This document shows, piece after piece, positions 45,825 to 58,974 of a stretch of 64,000 nt of DNA. Numbering within the stretch: position 1 is the first letter of the stretch; each line of letters starts with the position of its first letter. The notes below the pieces were generated by a model. That model made no database searches. It saw only the letters and a list, made by a program, of their open reading frames with translations, and was not told where the DNA came from. Where the stretch lies: contig NC_134018.1 of assembly GCF_040712315.1 (NCBI RefSeq), positions 47,431,335 to 47,495,334 of the forward strand. Reading direction: 5' to 3'. A program made the translations under genes and the position numbers. The stretch is from Castanea sativa (Eukaryota > Streptophyta > Magnoliopsida > Fagales > Fagaceae).

Positions 45825-47341
45825 TGTGTTTTAACCTTATAAATTAAGGAGTTCAGAGTAGGGCTGTAATTAGTTCGGTTTAGTTGGTTTTTTTTTTTTT
45901 TTATCTGGCCAACCAAAACCAAAATTTTTGGTTAGCAAAGTTCTCAACCGATACAGTTGGAACTCAATCGGTTTCGGTTTGTTTCAGTTTCGGTCACTTT
46001 TTCAGTCGGTGTTTGGTTTTTGCACCTTGAGTTTGAGCTAGTTGGGCCTTTGGTTTTTTTTTTTTCCAAAAATATTCTGTTTGGGCTTTTAAAAAAAAAT
46101 GTAGTATTCAAGCCAGTTGTTTTATGGCTCTTTTTGGGCCTTTTATGCTCTTTGTAATTAAGCATTTTTTAGAAACCTATTTTAGGCCTTTTTTAGGAAC
46201 CAAATTCGGGCCTTCTCTATTTTAGCCAATGGCCATCTTTGGGCCTTTTTTAGCAATCTGTTTTGGCCCTTTTGGCACAGATTCGGACATTTCCAATTTT
46301 GGCCATTTTTGGGCCTTTTTACACACCTATAAAGCATTTTACAAACGAGAAAAAAATCACAAGCTGCTTTGCATTTTACATTTTTCATAACCTGCTTTTG
46401 CTCAACAACATAAATCCAGAAATATACATTATAGCAGATTCATTAAAAAAAAAAAAAAATCACAACCTATTACAAATTCATAAATCCAAAAATACAACAC
46501 ATATAGCAAATTCATAGATCACAACCTGTCATAGATTCATAACCTGCTTTAGAGCTTCTATTATTCTCATTTAAATACACATATCACATATTCATAAATC
46601 CAAAAATAACCTGTCAACAATACATTTGCACAAGCACAACTTATCAACATAGATTCATAAATCCAGAAATAATCTAGAGCAAAAAATTGCTCTAGTGCTC
46701 AAACTAATCTGTACTGGCACCCATCAAATTTAAACAAGATTAAAACATAACTTGTACAAGTCAAAATAAAATAACTAGTGCAGATTTCATTACTTCATTA
46801 GTAATATGTCAATGTCCACATTGTCCATATGTCAATACCTACATAATAGCATTATATCCAAAGACTCAAAATAAATTGGTCATGTGTCAATTTCAATGTC
46901 AACATATACTGTCCATATTTAATATTTGGCCAAAGAATGAAAATAAATTGGCCATATGTCATTGTCTATCGCCTAATATCAAATATTGTCTATATATAGG
47001 TCACTGTCAAAGCTCAAAATAAAATCCCATATCTATACGTAGGCAACTGTCTACTAGTGTCTAATAGCAAAAAGTGTACATATCAATATGTCAAGTTGTT
47101 GTCAAAATAGAAATTAACAAAACCCTATGTCATCATCAATACCACCCGTCCAAACTCCAAAAAGCAAAGTGCGATCTTCAACCATCAACTTCAATAGGTG
47201 TTGGTGTGGACATGTCTAGCTCCGATGTTAATGCAGCATCACTCATGAGTTCTACAAACAAAAAATGAAAAAAAAAAAAAAAAACATAAAAGTCATTTGT
47301 ACAATAAAACAATAAATATGCCAAGAATCCAAGACATTCAG

Positions 47342-47372
<31 letters not shown>

Positions 47373-47569
47373 AAGAAAGAAATAGACATGCAAAATGTAC
47401 AATAAATATGATAAGAATCCAAGACATTCAGTTTTTTTTTTTAATAAAGAAAGAAATAGACATGCAAAATGTACAATAAAACAATAAATATGCCAAGAAT
47501 AAACATGTAGAATTTTTTTTAATAAATAAAGAAATAGACATTCGTATTTTTTTAATATAACAAATAATA

Positions 47570-49625
47570 GTCATACCTCCATCAAGTTTTTCAAACTCCT
47601 CAACATCATCCATCACAGCTCGAATGCTGATTGGAGCCGATAAAGAACGGAGCCATTTTTTACCACAAATGAGAGCTTCCACAATAAGTGGAAACAATGA
47701 ACTCTAGAAGGAATCAAGGACACGACCAGCTGTACTAAAGGCAGATTTTGAGGCCACAGTGGATACCGAAATTGTAAGAACATGTCGTGCACGACCAGCA
47801 CACGGTATCATGGAGAATTAACCTTCCACCAAGCCAAAATATCAAACTTCTCATCCAAGACATCTTCATAACTCTCTAACAAGTATTTATCAACCTCTGA
47901 TTTGGTATTTGAAGATTCAATACCCTTCAAGTGCTTCTTAAATCCCATAATCCTCATTGCCTTCACATCAACCACACTAGAATCATCTCCCTCCATTGAT
48001 CCACTTGGTTTTTGGCCTTAGGCTTGTGCAGCAGCACTAGTACTACTACTCTCCACTTAATTTTGAGTATAAGCATTATACAGATCTACAAAAACAGTCT
48101 TTAATCTTTCTGCCATGTCAGTAGCCTTTTGGTTCTCATACAAAGCACCAAAACAATATTCAAGACACCTCAACTTGTATTGAGGATCAATAACTAACCC
48201 TACATACAACAAGTGATTCATATTATCAAAGTTTCCCCAATACTTTTTAATTTTGTTCTTCATGTAACCAACTATTTTTCTCAAAAAATAACCATCTTTT
48301 TCATACTCCAAGTCAATTGTGTCATGAATTGAGATGAGCTCCAAAAAGAAAGAATTTAAGAAATTCCGAAAAGATCCTAATCTTTTCCCAATTCACATCA
48401 TCCATTCCCCAAGCAACCTCATGTCTATCATTTCCTTCTTCCTTTGCCTCCTCTCTAATTGTCCTAAGATAATTTGGATCTTCTTCCTCTAATCTCTCAA
48501 AAGTCTTTTGATACTTCTCGGCCTTCTCCAACATCATATAGGTGTAGTTCCACCTAGTGGGCACCTTTAAGGACAACTGACTTTTAAAGCCAACTTTCTC
48601 CTTCTCCGCACATAACTTAAATGTGCTTTGTCTTTGTAGAGATGATCTCACATATCGCACAGATTTCCTCACCTTCACTATTGTCTCATCCATTTTAGTT
48701 AACCCTTCACGAACAATTAAGTTCAAGATATGAGCACTACACCTCAAATGCAAGTATTTATATCCTAAAATTGTTGCCTTCCTATGCTTAGTCTTTTTTT
48801 GAATAAAAGAAATTAGTCCACTATTAGAGACAGCATTATCAACTGTAATAGTTAGAATCTTGTCTATCCCCCAATCAAGTAAACACATTTCAACCATCTT
48901 CCCAAGTGTTTCACCCTTGTGATTTTTCACTAAACGAAAACTAAGAATCCTCTTATGTATTTTCCAATCACTATCTATAAAATGGGCAGTGAGACACATT
49001 TAGATCAAATTTTGAATGAATGTCCATGTATATGTGGTAAGGTAGACCCGTTGCTCTCTTAGGGTTTCTTTCAACTTTTGTTTCTCATCTAAAAACACCC
49101 TAAAGCAAGTTTTGGCAATTTTTGTGTTGCAAGGGATTGGATTGAACCTTGGTTGGGTAACAAACATAAACTTTCTAAAACCAAGACCCTCCACAAACCT
49201 AAAAGATAGCTCATCTAGAATAATCATCTCTGCCAATCCTTTCTTACATTCCTCAATATTAAAAACCCAAGGCACAAGTTTACCACTGCTTTCTCCTTCT
49301 TCTTTAGGTTTGAATGCTAGGGTTGATTGGTTTTTTGCTCTTCCCTATAAGGATATTTCAATAATTGTGATTGTATGTGAGTTTTCATGGTTGTAGTGCC
49401 ATTCAACTTAGGATCACAAGCATTGGTTGTGCCACAGTAGTTACAAGCTGCCCTAGGTTTTTTCCCCCCTTCAATAACAGTGAAATGACCCCAAACAATA
49501 GATCTTTTTTTACCATTACCTGCTGTTGGTGGGAGGAAGGGTTTGCCTTTGTCTTCATGCACATTGGTTGCCCCTTGACCCGCTTCTTTGTCTTGACCCT
49601 CTAGGATTTCTCTTGTCTCATTCAT
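47570..49625 (-). pseudogene. hAT transposase with BED zinc finger, broken
   Basis: Starts at ATG 49625. The BED finger lies at about residues 40-95 (W.HF...ACNYCGTT...MKTHIQSQ). A TAG near 49317 interrupts it; the transposase core resumes with FVEGLGFRKFMF and RVYLTTYTWT, then 48999-48322 with LTITVDNAVSNSG, LRCSAHILNLIVREGL and VPTRWNYTYMML. These are the expected blocks of RICESLEEPER/hAT transposases. The dimerisation region lies in fragments at 47996-47570 (KFDILAWWKVNSP, VSTVASKSAFSTAGR). Frameshifts near 48340, 48057, 47808 and 47707 make it inactive. It would cut and rejoin DNA in the nucleus. Confidence 0.92.
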
Positions 49626-50057
49626 CTACAATATAAAATAAAACAACAATAAACACAATAAGTCAGCAACTATAAAAAGTAAAAAATAAAAAATAAAAAT
49701 TTAACACCAAAATGAGTCTAGTCTACAATAAAATAATATAAATACTGTAACAATAACACAATAAGTTAACAACAAAAAAAAAGAATGAAAAGGACTCTTC
49801 ACTCTACTCTAGTATACAATAACACAACAAGTCAACAAGAAATAAAGAAAAAAAAAAAAAAAAAGGAATGAGAAGGACAATAGTATAGAGCAACAAGCCA
49901 ACAATAAACACGTCAATAAAATAATAATAAACACATCAACATCAAAGCAATAATAAAAAAAATATCCCACAACATGTCAACATCAATAAATGAAAATATA
50001 TCAACAATAAATAAATAAATAACCAGCTAACTAGCCTAACTTTATATATCAGAACTC

Positions 50058-50550
50058 AAAGGCAATCAGCTAACTTTAATAAAAAAACCAACCAGCACAA
50101 GCAGCCAAGCACATGGGTTGTCAATTTTTTCAAAACCCTAACTTTATTTGCATATAAAACTTGAAAAAATAAACATCTTGAGCTTATGTTGTTACTACAA
50201 AACAGAGATTCAGTATATTAAAAACCTTAACTTTATTGATTTAGTATTAAACAAAACTCAAAATACAAAACAGAGTGAAGGTTATCGAGATTTTCAACGA
50301 GCACATAAGACAAAGGCAATTAGCTAACTTTAATTAAGAAACCAACTAGCACAAGCAACCAAGCACATGGGTTATCGATTTTTTCAAAACCCTAACTTTA
50401 TTTGCATATAAAACTTGAAAAAATAAACATCTTGATCTTATGTTGTTACTACAAAACAGAGATTCACTATTTTCAAAGCTCTAACTTTATTGATTCAGTA
50501 TTAAACAAAACCCAAAACACAAAACAGAGAGAGGGTATCGAGATTTTCAA
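50058..50550. repeat. 254-bp direct repeat in the hAT 5' region
   Basis: aaaggcaatcagctaacttt (50058) and aaaggcaattagctaacttt (50312) start two units that both run through cacatgggtt, ttgcatataaaacttgaaa, ggttatcgagattttcaa-like ends. It lies upstream of the transposase start, in the probable promoter/leader. Confidence 0.88.
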
Positions 50551-51806
50551 AAGAGACTCACCGTGAGATGAGAAACCGATGATCAAGCCGACGTGGGGAG
50601 GGTGGCGTGTGGAGGCGGCGACAAAGGCAGATTCGGGTTGAGAGGAATTATGGAGTGGAGGCTGTTTGAATGCGAGAGTGGAAAGTGTGAGAGTGAAAAG
50701 TGTGGGGTATGTAGGGTAGGGTTTTCTAGCTTTTGTTTTTATAGTCTAATTAGTTTAATTAGATATTTACTTAGTTTAATTATAGTTAATTAATCTAATG
50801 GGTTTTAAAATGCTATGTTTTAAAAGATAAAATGAAAAGCTATTAAGCTAGGGCTGGATTTGATAACTTATTTGTTTGATCATATAAACAAAAAAAGGCC
50901 CAATTGTTTTAAAATAAAATGATGGAGGCCCAAAGTATATATAAACTAAGGGAGGCCCAAAGCAAAGCATATAACAAAGGTCAGAGGCCCAAAGCTCTCA
51001 AATATTTACAAACTTTATATTATATATTTAATATAAAATATAATATATTTTGGTTTAGTTCGGTGCAATCAAATTTGCCACCAAAAACCGAACCGAAATT
51101 TTCGGTTTTTTATATAATAAAACCGAAACCAAATTGAACCGAAATTTTTGCAATGGTTTGGTCGGTTTGAAGCGGTTTTTTTGATTCGTTGATTTTTTGC
51201 ACATCCCTAATTCAGAGTCCTCTCTCTCTTATGTTATTTTATAGAGACAACAAAGAGTTATAGAGAAATATAAACACCATAGCTGTTCATTAAATTCCAA
51301 GACAAATAGGGCGCAGAACTAGGTGCTTTAATTTTAATCTAGCATGAAACAATAACATCTATCAACATTGAATTACGTGAAATCTCATTCTTAATAAAGG
51401 AAACAAATATTTTGATTTTAATTTGTAATTTATCTTTTCAAACACTATATTTCTTTCTTGGAAAAAGTTGTGTCCCTAAACTTGTTGTATATAATCTCTT
51501 TGGTGTAGATAAGAACTAGTGTGGGGAAAACTCATAATAACCACCCGTAGCATAAGCTCGAGCTTAAGAACTATCGAAAACCCTACACATGCAATGGATG
51601 CAAGTAACATAGCTTCGAAAAGAGATACAGATTTGAGGAGTGTGACTATAATCTTCACAAAGATTGCATGTTTAACAAGTCCACCACAACCCATAAGTTC
51701 TTCAAAGACTCCACTTTCAAATTTTATGATTAACCCCCTAGGATATGCCGTAAAAAATATACTGCAACACATGCAAAAGATATTGTGATGCATGTGGAAA
51801 ACACAT

Positions 51807-54721
51807 TGTTGAGGGAGAAATTGATGTCCTTGAATGAAATATGAGGAGGCCAAGCCGAAATTCAATGTTGGGCTCTAAGATGATACCCAAATGCTTTTGG
51901 TGTAGTGATAAGCCTATCCAAGCAAGACACCTTAGCAAGAACAACATTAAAGCCCAATAAAACACTTCATTATAGTTAATTAATAGACTAGTGATCTTGT
52001 TACAACAAAGCAAGAAAATGAAATTCTCCAGCAATAGGATAAAATTAAATTTATGGTCTAGCAGTTAGTTATTGAACAAATTTAAGAAGGTGTTCACTTC
52101 AAAAAGTCCTTGTGTGTCTTAGTCAAAAGGGTCTAGGGTATTTTCTGCTACTACTACATCAATATGAGGGAAAATTTTTATTATTACAAACACATTATAT
52201 CCTTCAATAAAAAAACAAAAAGTAAAGATCAATGGCTCCATGGTAAGAAGAAAGGGGTTATTTGGCATGGTGTGAAGGGCGAGAGAGATTCCAGCTCAGT
52301 GCAGCTGATATTGAACTAAGATTCTTGTGGAATGTGTATGTGGGGTATGAGTGGGGTAGTAAAGGCCGTTTTGAGTGAATGAGTATGTAAGCTTGTAATG
52401 GGATGGTGGAAATAATGCTAAAACTAAGTCTTTAATGGGGAAGAGGGTTGTTTAGGGTTGATTAAGAAGCATTTATGAACTTAGGATATGCAGAAAAAGG
52501 AAAATGAATGTTTGAGGTTAAGTGAGTGTGGGTTGAGAGAGATAATTTATAAGCAAGGGAAAGCTGAACTTCAAGCTAAAATATGGCAAAGTAACAAAAA
52601 TAACAAAATTTTCAGAGGGGTTGGTGTGTTTTAATGGGTCTAATATGATTACCCTTTTATAGTGGAGCTTAAGGGGGTGATTAGCAAGAATCTAAAAACG
52701 TAGGGCTGCTCAGGAGGCAAAATGGCAGACTGCTCATCCTAGGATTTGGTTATAAATGGTATATTTTCTTTTGGTTATAAATGGATGAATATTTGGGAAA
52801 TCTTGCATTAAATGCTAAGATTTCTGAGGTTGTGTTCAGCCAATAGGATTAGGTCAAGTATTAAGGAAGAATCTTGGTGCTACAATTGAGATTTGGACCT
52901 GGGGGAGTAGGATTCAACTCCCCAAGCCAAGTGTCAAATTTTAAACCCACTTCAAAGGGTTTTGCTAGAGATCCCTTTATGCTTTCCAAACCACATTTTT
53001 CCAAATTTTTTCCTTTAGGATTCATGGGCTTGGCACATGAACCAATTCTTGAACAATTTTGGCATTTATAGAATTTATTTGTTGAGATTTAGGTAACTTG
53101 GTTATGGCTTTCTTCCATTGGAGATAGAGCTCTGAGGAAGATGATAAAATCCCATTACCCATTAAACTTTAGCTGCTAATACAACCTATGGGCACTGCTC
53201 ACGTCAGGGAGAGAGTGGCAAAAAGTTGATGGGACAACCCTTAGTTCATTCTTAGAGATTTGGTTGTCTCTTAAGGAGATCTCCAACTAAATGTTGGTCT
53301 AATATGTTCAAGAAGAAAGGTGGCTAGTTGGTTCAGTCCTTTGCCTTTGCTGGAACTTTGGATTGAGCTTGTTCACATGGGCTGAACCCTTTAGCTGGGC
53401 TGTGTTTATGTCCCTTTTCACTTGGGCTTATTCTCCTTTTATCACATATTTGGACCTACAAAATGGATATTAATGACGCAAATTGCCATGGATTTTCATC
53501 CCTCATGGGCTCTTATTGTTAGTGGATATCTAATGTAGTTTGGGTTTTGATAAATATTTGTAATGGATCTTTGAATGTAATATAATAGCAAAATGCTTTG
53601 TAAATAATATTTATCATTTTGAAATGATGAATTCCATATCATAAGTAATGTTTATGGTTCCCAATATTCATGTTATAATTTAAATGACGAGCTTGTAGGA
53701 TAAATAATCATCATAGAATTATGAATAGTGACTGTAGAATCAAATAGTCATAATTTCTCATGAATTTGGAAATATATGAGCATTCAAGATTTTTTTTATT
53801 TATAAATAATTGTGGTTATTGGCATAGGTAATTTAATCATATGGTATTTCCCAAGTATTAACAATATTGGATTTTTTCACTAAATAGTATCAATATGAAT
53901 CGATCTTTTTAATGTTGCCAATAAAAATTGGGTTTTTTGATATTGCCAGTGAGAACTGGGCTTTTTGATGTTGCCAGTGAGAACTGAATTTTTAATGTTG
54001 CCAATGAGAATTAGGTTTTTTGATATTGACAGTGAGAATTGGGTCTTTTAATGTTGCCAATGAGAACTGGACTTTTTGATGTTGCCAGTGAGAACGGGGT
54101 TTTTTCGATGTTGCCAGTGAGAACTGAGCTTTTTTTATGTTGCCAATGAAAATTGGACTTTTTGATATTGCCAATGAGAACTAGGCTTTCAGTGTTGCCA
54201 ATGAGAATTTGGCTATTTGATATCGTTAGCAAGAACTGGGTTTTTAATATTGCCAATAAAAATTGGTTTTTTTGATATTGCCAACGAGAACTAGGCTTTT
54301 AATGTTGCCAATGACAATTGGACTTTTTGATAATTAATTTACCATGAAATTGAACCATGAGCTTTGATTATGAATTTGAATTCTATTGATAAAATTGTTT
54401 TGCCATGAACTTCAATCATGAGTTTTTCAAATATTGTCAAGTATAAGTATTCTTGGGTTTTAAAAAAGAATGAGATTTTAACTTGCGCAATAAAATAATT
54501 TGGGGATGAGTCTAAATTATAGGCTTTACAAAAATATTGGGTCTTATAACCTTTTATATTTGTAGCCCAATTTAGTGGTGGCATGGAGAATAGTTGTGGG
54601 TTAGCATAATAATAGGGCAAAAATATTTGGAGAAGCCCAATGATTTGTTGGTGATGTTTGAGAATGAATGGGTGGGATTTAAGTAAAAATAGGTGTAAAA
54701 AAAAAAAAATGTACCCTAACA
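51807..54721. mobile_element. 2.9-kb solo-LTR-like insertion in DC1 gene D
   Basis: 2915 bp, starting TGTTGAGGG and ending CCCTAACA (inverted TGTT.AGGG ends), with a perfect 5-bp target duplication CACAT (51802-51806, 54722-54726). The TG...CA ends, 5-bp duplication and absence of coding or internal duplicated termini fit a large solo LTR from a family not otherwise seen here. Orientation is not certain. It contains a minisatellite at 53905-54335. Confidence 0.78.
53905..54335. repeat. Minisatellite, about 29-bp unit, 14-15 copies
   Basis: Units of the form tgttgccaatgagaactggg followed by ctttttga, with length 28-31 and frequent ga/at substitutions, run head to tail. No reading frame is maintained, though minus-strand frames show a repetitive FHWQH-like peptide as a by-product. 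Confidence 0.92.
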
Positions 54722-55182
54722 CACATCAAAGGTTTCGTCTACCATTGCGATGAAAAAGACTAAGATTTGCACCCTTGTTGTCGCAACCTCAAGAACGAAC
54801 TCAAAATTGATGGGGTGAAATTCCACCTTGGTGAGACTGTCTCAAGGTGTTCATGGTGCAATCAAACAAAGATTAAATATAGTTTGTCAATTAAGGTATG
54901 GTCATACGTATAATAGCATGTGATACGTATAATTTTCATGTTTACTGTGCAATGGAAATGGTGATTGAGGGATGGAAGAATGGAATGACTAATAGTAATG
55001 ATTGTTTGGCTTTGGAGAATTTGGAGTTGCCCATTCAACGTCAATTGAATAGAACCGGTGGGAGAGGTAACAAGTACGGGAGAATAGCCAAAGTATTTCT
55101 CAAGACTATTGTTATTAGTATTCTTCTTGGTGATCCAACAATAACTCTTGGCAGTCTTCTAGTTGATCTGGTCATCAAATAA

Positions 55183-57223
55183 TTTGGTGTTGGCTTCAAA
55201 CAGATCATAATGGCTTGTATTTGTTTTGTATCAACTGTTGTGTGCATGTATTTCTTTTTTTCTTTTTTTTTCTTTTTTTTTTTGACACAATTCAATAGTT
55301 GGAAGAGAAAGAATTTGAACAATAGATGTAATTACTAAAAACAGTGTCAATTATTGTTGTTAATTTATTTTTGTGCAACATATATGAAGATAAAGTTTTT
55401 GTGTATAATTTTATCCATCACTACGTGCATGCGTTATGTTATTTTCCATGTCGCGGTCAAGGAGTATTTTTATTGATAAGATTTTGAGTGCTTTGTTTGA
55501 TAGAGCTTTTAGTCGTTACTGACCTCTTTTGATGTTGTCATATTGTCGGGCATGATTGTAACTGAAAAGGTCCTGATGTTTCATCCAACATCCAAGAAGA
55601 AAAGAAATAATAAGTATAATTTCATTCATGAAAATCTGGATACTATTTTTTAAATTTAGTATAATTAACTCATTATACTGGTATTCTAACCAAATTATTT
55701 AACAATGTTCATCTCATATTATTATTATTTTTTAAATTTGTTTCAAAAAAGGTTCATCTTATTGCCTCTCTCAACTATGCTAATAGGTTTGTATTTATAG
55801 AAAAAAAAAATAATTGACTTATTTCTGAATAAAAAATTATTATATACTTAGAAAGCATTGCTCTCTCCTCCCATGTAAGGGACGATCTCGTAGGTGAGAG
55901 GAGGGAACAATGCTCCCAAAGTGTGCTCCCAAATAACTTTTTTTTTTATTATTTTAATAGCCACGTCAGTTTTTAGTGTGCCAACAGTGCACTCCGTTTG
56001 TTACCTGTTTAATTTCTGTCTTTGATGTAACGGCAAGGACAAAAACGAGACGTGTTTTCCAAGATAGGGATTAAAAGTGGTAGAAAAAAAAAGTTAAAAA
56101 CCAAAGTGAGAATCGCGTGAAAATGTAGGGATGAAAATGTGATTTTTGCCTTTATTTATTTATTTCTTAATTAAAGGGCTAGGCTTTCATTCATACCTAT
56201 CCCATTGATTAACGTTGTTGGGCCTTAAGATAAACATCATTATAAAATGACTGGGCCTTGCTATTGAAGTGGCGAACTCTGTAGCGAATGATTAGTATTT
56301 AGTACCTTAATCCTCACGGACCTCACACCTGTCCTCCCTGCTTGTTATCAATAATCAACCTTAGATTCCATTCATGATTTTTTTTTTTTTTTCTCTTATT
56401 TAGCTTCGGCCCAAATTTACATCAACTTGAGACATTGGGCTTTCTTACCAGGATGGGTACGTTCTGTTTCAACCCAAATGCCATTCTTAGCCAGGCGGTA
56501 CTGGTTTCCATAACCCTTTTTTTAGCCAAGAGAGCTACCGGTATTCCCTAACACAAAAATAGGGGGAAAAAAAAGATAACGAAAGTATCAATTGAATTCA
56601 ACTTAAATAAATAAATAAAATCCCTAAGTTGTAGGACAAATACCTTGTGTACAATACAAGGCTAAAAGGTAAACTACACCCCTAAGGTTTAGAAGTCTTT
56701 GAATTTTACACCATATGATTTTAGAACTTAGATTTTGAACTTAGATTTTACTACTTGCACCAACCGTCATTCTTTACATATTTTCCGTTAAGTGTCATAT
56801 AAGCTTACCATACATATTTAATTTTTCTAATGAAATGATGTCCCATCATTTTTCTATCATACAATTTTTAAAAGTAATTAAAGTAAAAATATTCTTAAAT
56901 CAATGTAAAATCATATATAAAGATGGTATTAATATTAAATAATTAAATTGCACTTCGTGATGATCTGTGTAGATTTAGAGGACTAGGCACATTTTGGAGC
57001 ATAATTAAGTATTTGAAAAGCTATATACACTCATGTTAGAGGAGAAAAAAAAAATATTCTCAAATGGATGTACAGATAGTAGTTGAATGACAGACTAACT
57101 AGTTGCGATTTTATATATATAAAAAGTCTCCATTTACTTAATGAAAGCTCATTTATATACATGATTCCGTCAAAAAACAAAAATGTTAACAACTAAAAGT
57201 TGGCATATATGCAGGTGGCACAT
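55183..57223. other. Intergenic region
   Basis: No gene recognised. 55854-55914 can form a hairpin: agcattgctctctcctccc against gtgagaggagggaacaatgct. The remainder is AT-rich with several poly-T/poly-A runs. Confidence 0.5.
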
Positions 57224-57392
57224 GTGAGTTCTAGTTAGCTTAGCTAGTAAAGTCTCTAATGATTATATAAGAGATTTGGAGTTCAATCCCCGCTTACACC
57301 AAAAACTTATTGATGTTTTGGTTTGATGATAAAAGTTATTATCATAAACGGACACTATAAGTTGAGACTCTCTTTAAAAAAAAAAAAAAAAT
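57224..57392 (+). mobile_element. tRNA-derived SINE
   Basis: The head has a box A-like tagcttagctagtaaag (57235-57251) and a box B-like gagttcaatccc (57279-57290), as in tRNA-derived pol III SINEs. It ends in an A-run (57376-57391). Flanks TGGCACAT (57216-57223) and TGACACAT (57393-57400) are an 8-bp target duplication with one mismatch. About 169 bp. Confidence 0.75.
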
Positions 57393-57789
57393 TGACACAT
57401 TTGCAAAATTTATGTTTTAAATCTATCCAATTAAAACCCAAGATAGATGTTAAGAGTTTTGTAATTTAGAGGCATGGTCTAAATCACTCTTAGGGAAAGA
57501 ACATGAATTTAAATTCCACTATTCCCACTTCTTGTAATATGTGTGTGTGAAGATCTTTCAATTCTGTTTGTTCAACTCAGGCCTGACTGGTGACTTGTTA
57601 CCAAATCTTTTTTCACTAGGTTTGCTCGGTTTGTGTTTGATAACTATTCAAACTTTCATTTTCAAATGCATGTTATTCTTATAATTTGAATTTTAAAATA
57701 ATTTATCTCATGGCTGATATTCTGACCAAATTATTTTGGTAAGAAGCTCAGTTCACCCACTGCCTTCCTCTCTCGTACATGTCTCTCTT

Positions 57790-57820
<31 letters not shown>

Positions 57821-58094
57821 AATTTTTTTTTTTACGATTGGCCAAGCCCTCAATACATGGGATCGAATCAATATTTGTAGTCTCTAATCTCTATTTATTG
57901 GTGCGAAGTGTGTTGCACATAGAACGTGCTGGCCCAACAAGCATTGATGTTAGTTTTTTAATTTCTTCACTAAAGGAATGGGCCCTTATGGAGTCCATGG
58001 ATGTTAGGATTTACGTTATTGGGCCTTAAGACAAGCACAACCACAGATGCCTCTCATAGGAGAATTTCCTAGTTTGTTGATTAGTTATCACTTA
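57393..58094. other. Intergenic region
   Basis: Poly-T tracts at 57787-57832. The open frame at 57838-58029 has no motif I recognise and is probably chance. Confidence 0.45.
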
Positions 58095-58605
58095 GGTCCG
58101 TTTAGTTGAAGGGGTGAAAAAGTAAGAGGATAAAACATTGTAAGAAGATATAAAAGATTTTATTTTATCTTCTTTTTGTTTGGTTGGGAGTGAAAAAGTG
58201 GAGGGATGCAAAAAATGAGTTTGAATAAATTTACTCATATATCATTGTTAAATAATGATGCCAAAAGTAAAAAAGTGACAACCACACAAAAAAGAGCAAT
58301 CACCCGAAAACAAAAACAAAAACAAAAAGAGGGGCAACGTAGCTGCACAAGGAAGAGAGAAGAAAAAAAATGCAACTTAAATTAAGGGTATTTGTGTAAA
58401 GTGCATCTTTAAGCACTTTCTCCTCTTTATTTTCCTCCCAAATTGGAAGGATAAAAAAAGGTAGGCCCGAAGGGAAAATTTCCCCCTATTTTCTGTCTCT
58501 CTTGTTTTCTCTCATCAACCAAATAGTGAAAAATGTCATTTTCCACCCCATTTTCCTCTTCCTATCTTCCATCCTCTTTATTTTCATCCCAACCAAACAT
58601 AAATA
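58095..58605. mobile_element. 510-bp MITE (PIF/Harbinger-like)
   Basis: The left end ggtccgtttagttgaagggg and the right end in reverse complement (tatttatgtttggttgggat) are imperfect inverted repeats continued by gtgaaaaagt/gaggata motifs. TTA at 58092-58094 and 58606-58608 fits a 3-bp target duplication. A fragment of the same family lies at 4641-4826. Confidence 0.65.
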
Positions 58606-58974
58606 TTAGGTTCCACTCAACATTTCTTATCTAGAATCGGCCTAAATGGACAACAATTTAACAATGGTTGTTTTACGTCTAATTTGTGAGGAAAAGCATG
58701 GGTTTAATGCTGCATTAAACCCGTCATGGCTCAAGTTAGAGATACGCTTGTTCACTTTTGATTACATGTCATTATTCTAACGTGTACTAGAAACCTTAGA
58801 CCTAGGCCATGTACTCTTATTTTGATGACATTATGTAGGCGAGGGGGTTAACTATATGGTTTTTAAAGACACAAAAGGATTTAATTATGGTGTCCATTCT
58901 ATGGTGATGTCATGTTTAGAGTCAAGTAGTATGTCTAACTTATTTCAGCAATTATTCATGTTCAATTACTGAAT

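Larger units (their letters stand above)
45859..51209 (-). mobile_element. hAT DNA transposon, 5.35 kb
   Basis: The left end TAGGGCTGTAAT and the right end in reverse complement TAGGGATGTGCA give short hAT-type inverted repeats. The 8-bp target duplication is gttcagag (45851-45858) and attcagag (51210-51217), 7 of 8 matching. Subterminal regions carry many tttgggcc/cggttt motifs, inverted between the two ends. It encodes a decayed minus-strand BED-finger transposase (47570-49625). Size and structure fit a full-length but inactive element. Confidence 0.88.
51532..55182 (+). pseudogene. DC1 gene D, split by a 2.9-kb insertion
   Basis: The left part (51532-51806) has DC1 codons: PYTCNGCK, ECDYNLHKDC, FFKDSTFKF and CDACGKH. 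The right part (54722-55182) continues GFVYHCDEK, DLHPCC, CSWCNQ, FHVYCAMEMV and ends with a hydrophobic tail and TAA at 55182. If the insertion and one target copy are set aside, the codons for CDACGKHIKGFVY are continuous, the second-module motif. Other stops (after NGCK, after FKFYD, before DLHPCC) show further decay. It is a more distant paralogue of copies A and C. Confidence 0.9.

Noticed and set aside
46440..47580. CRISPR-like repeated aaacataaaa/agaatccaagacattcag blocks
   Set aside because: Eukaryotic setting; these are a short local duplication with poly-T runs inside the hAT element, without regular spacers.
54011..54256. Repetitive HWQH-type peptide as a coding repeat protein
   Set aside because: Frame is produced by the 29-bp minisatellite and shifts between units.
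57838..58029. 63-codon open frame as a small gene
   Set aside because: No recognisable motif, no splice partner, and it follows a poly-T tract; not supportable.
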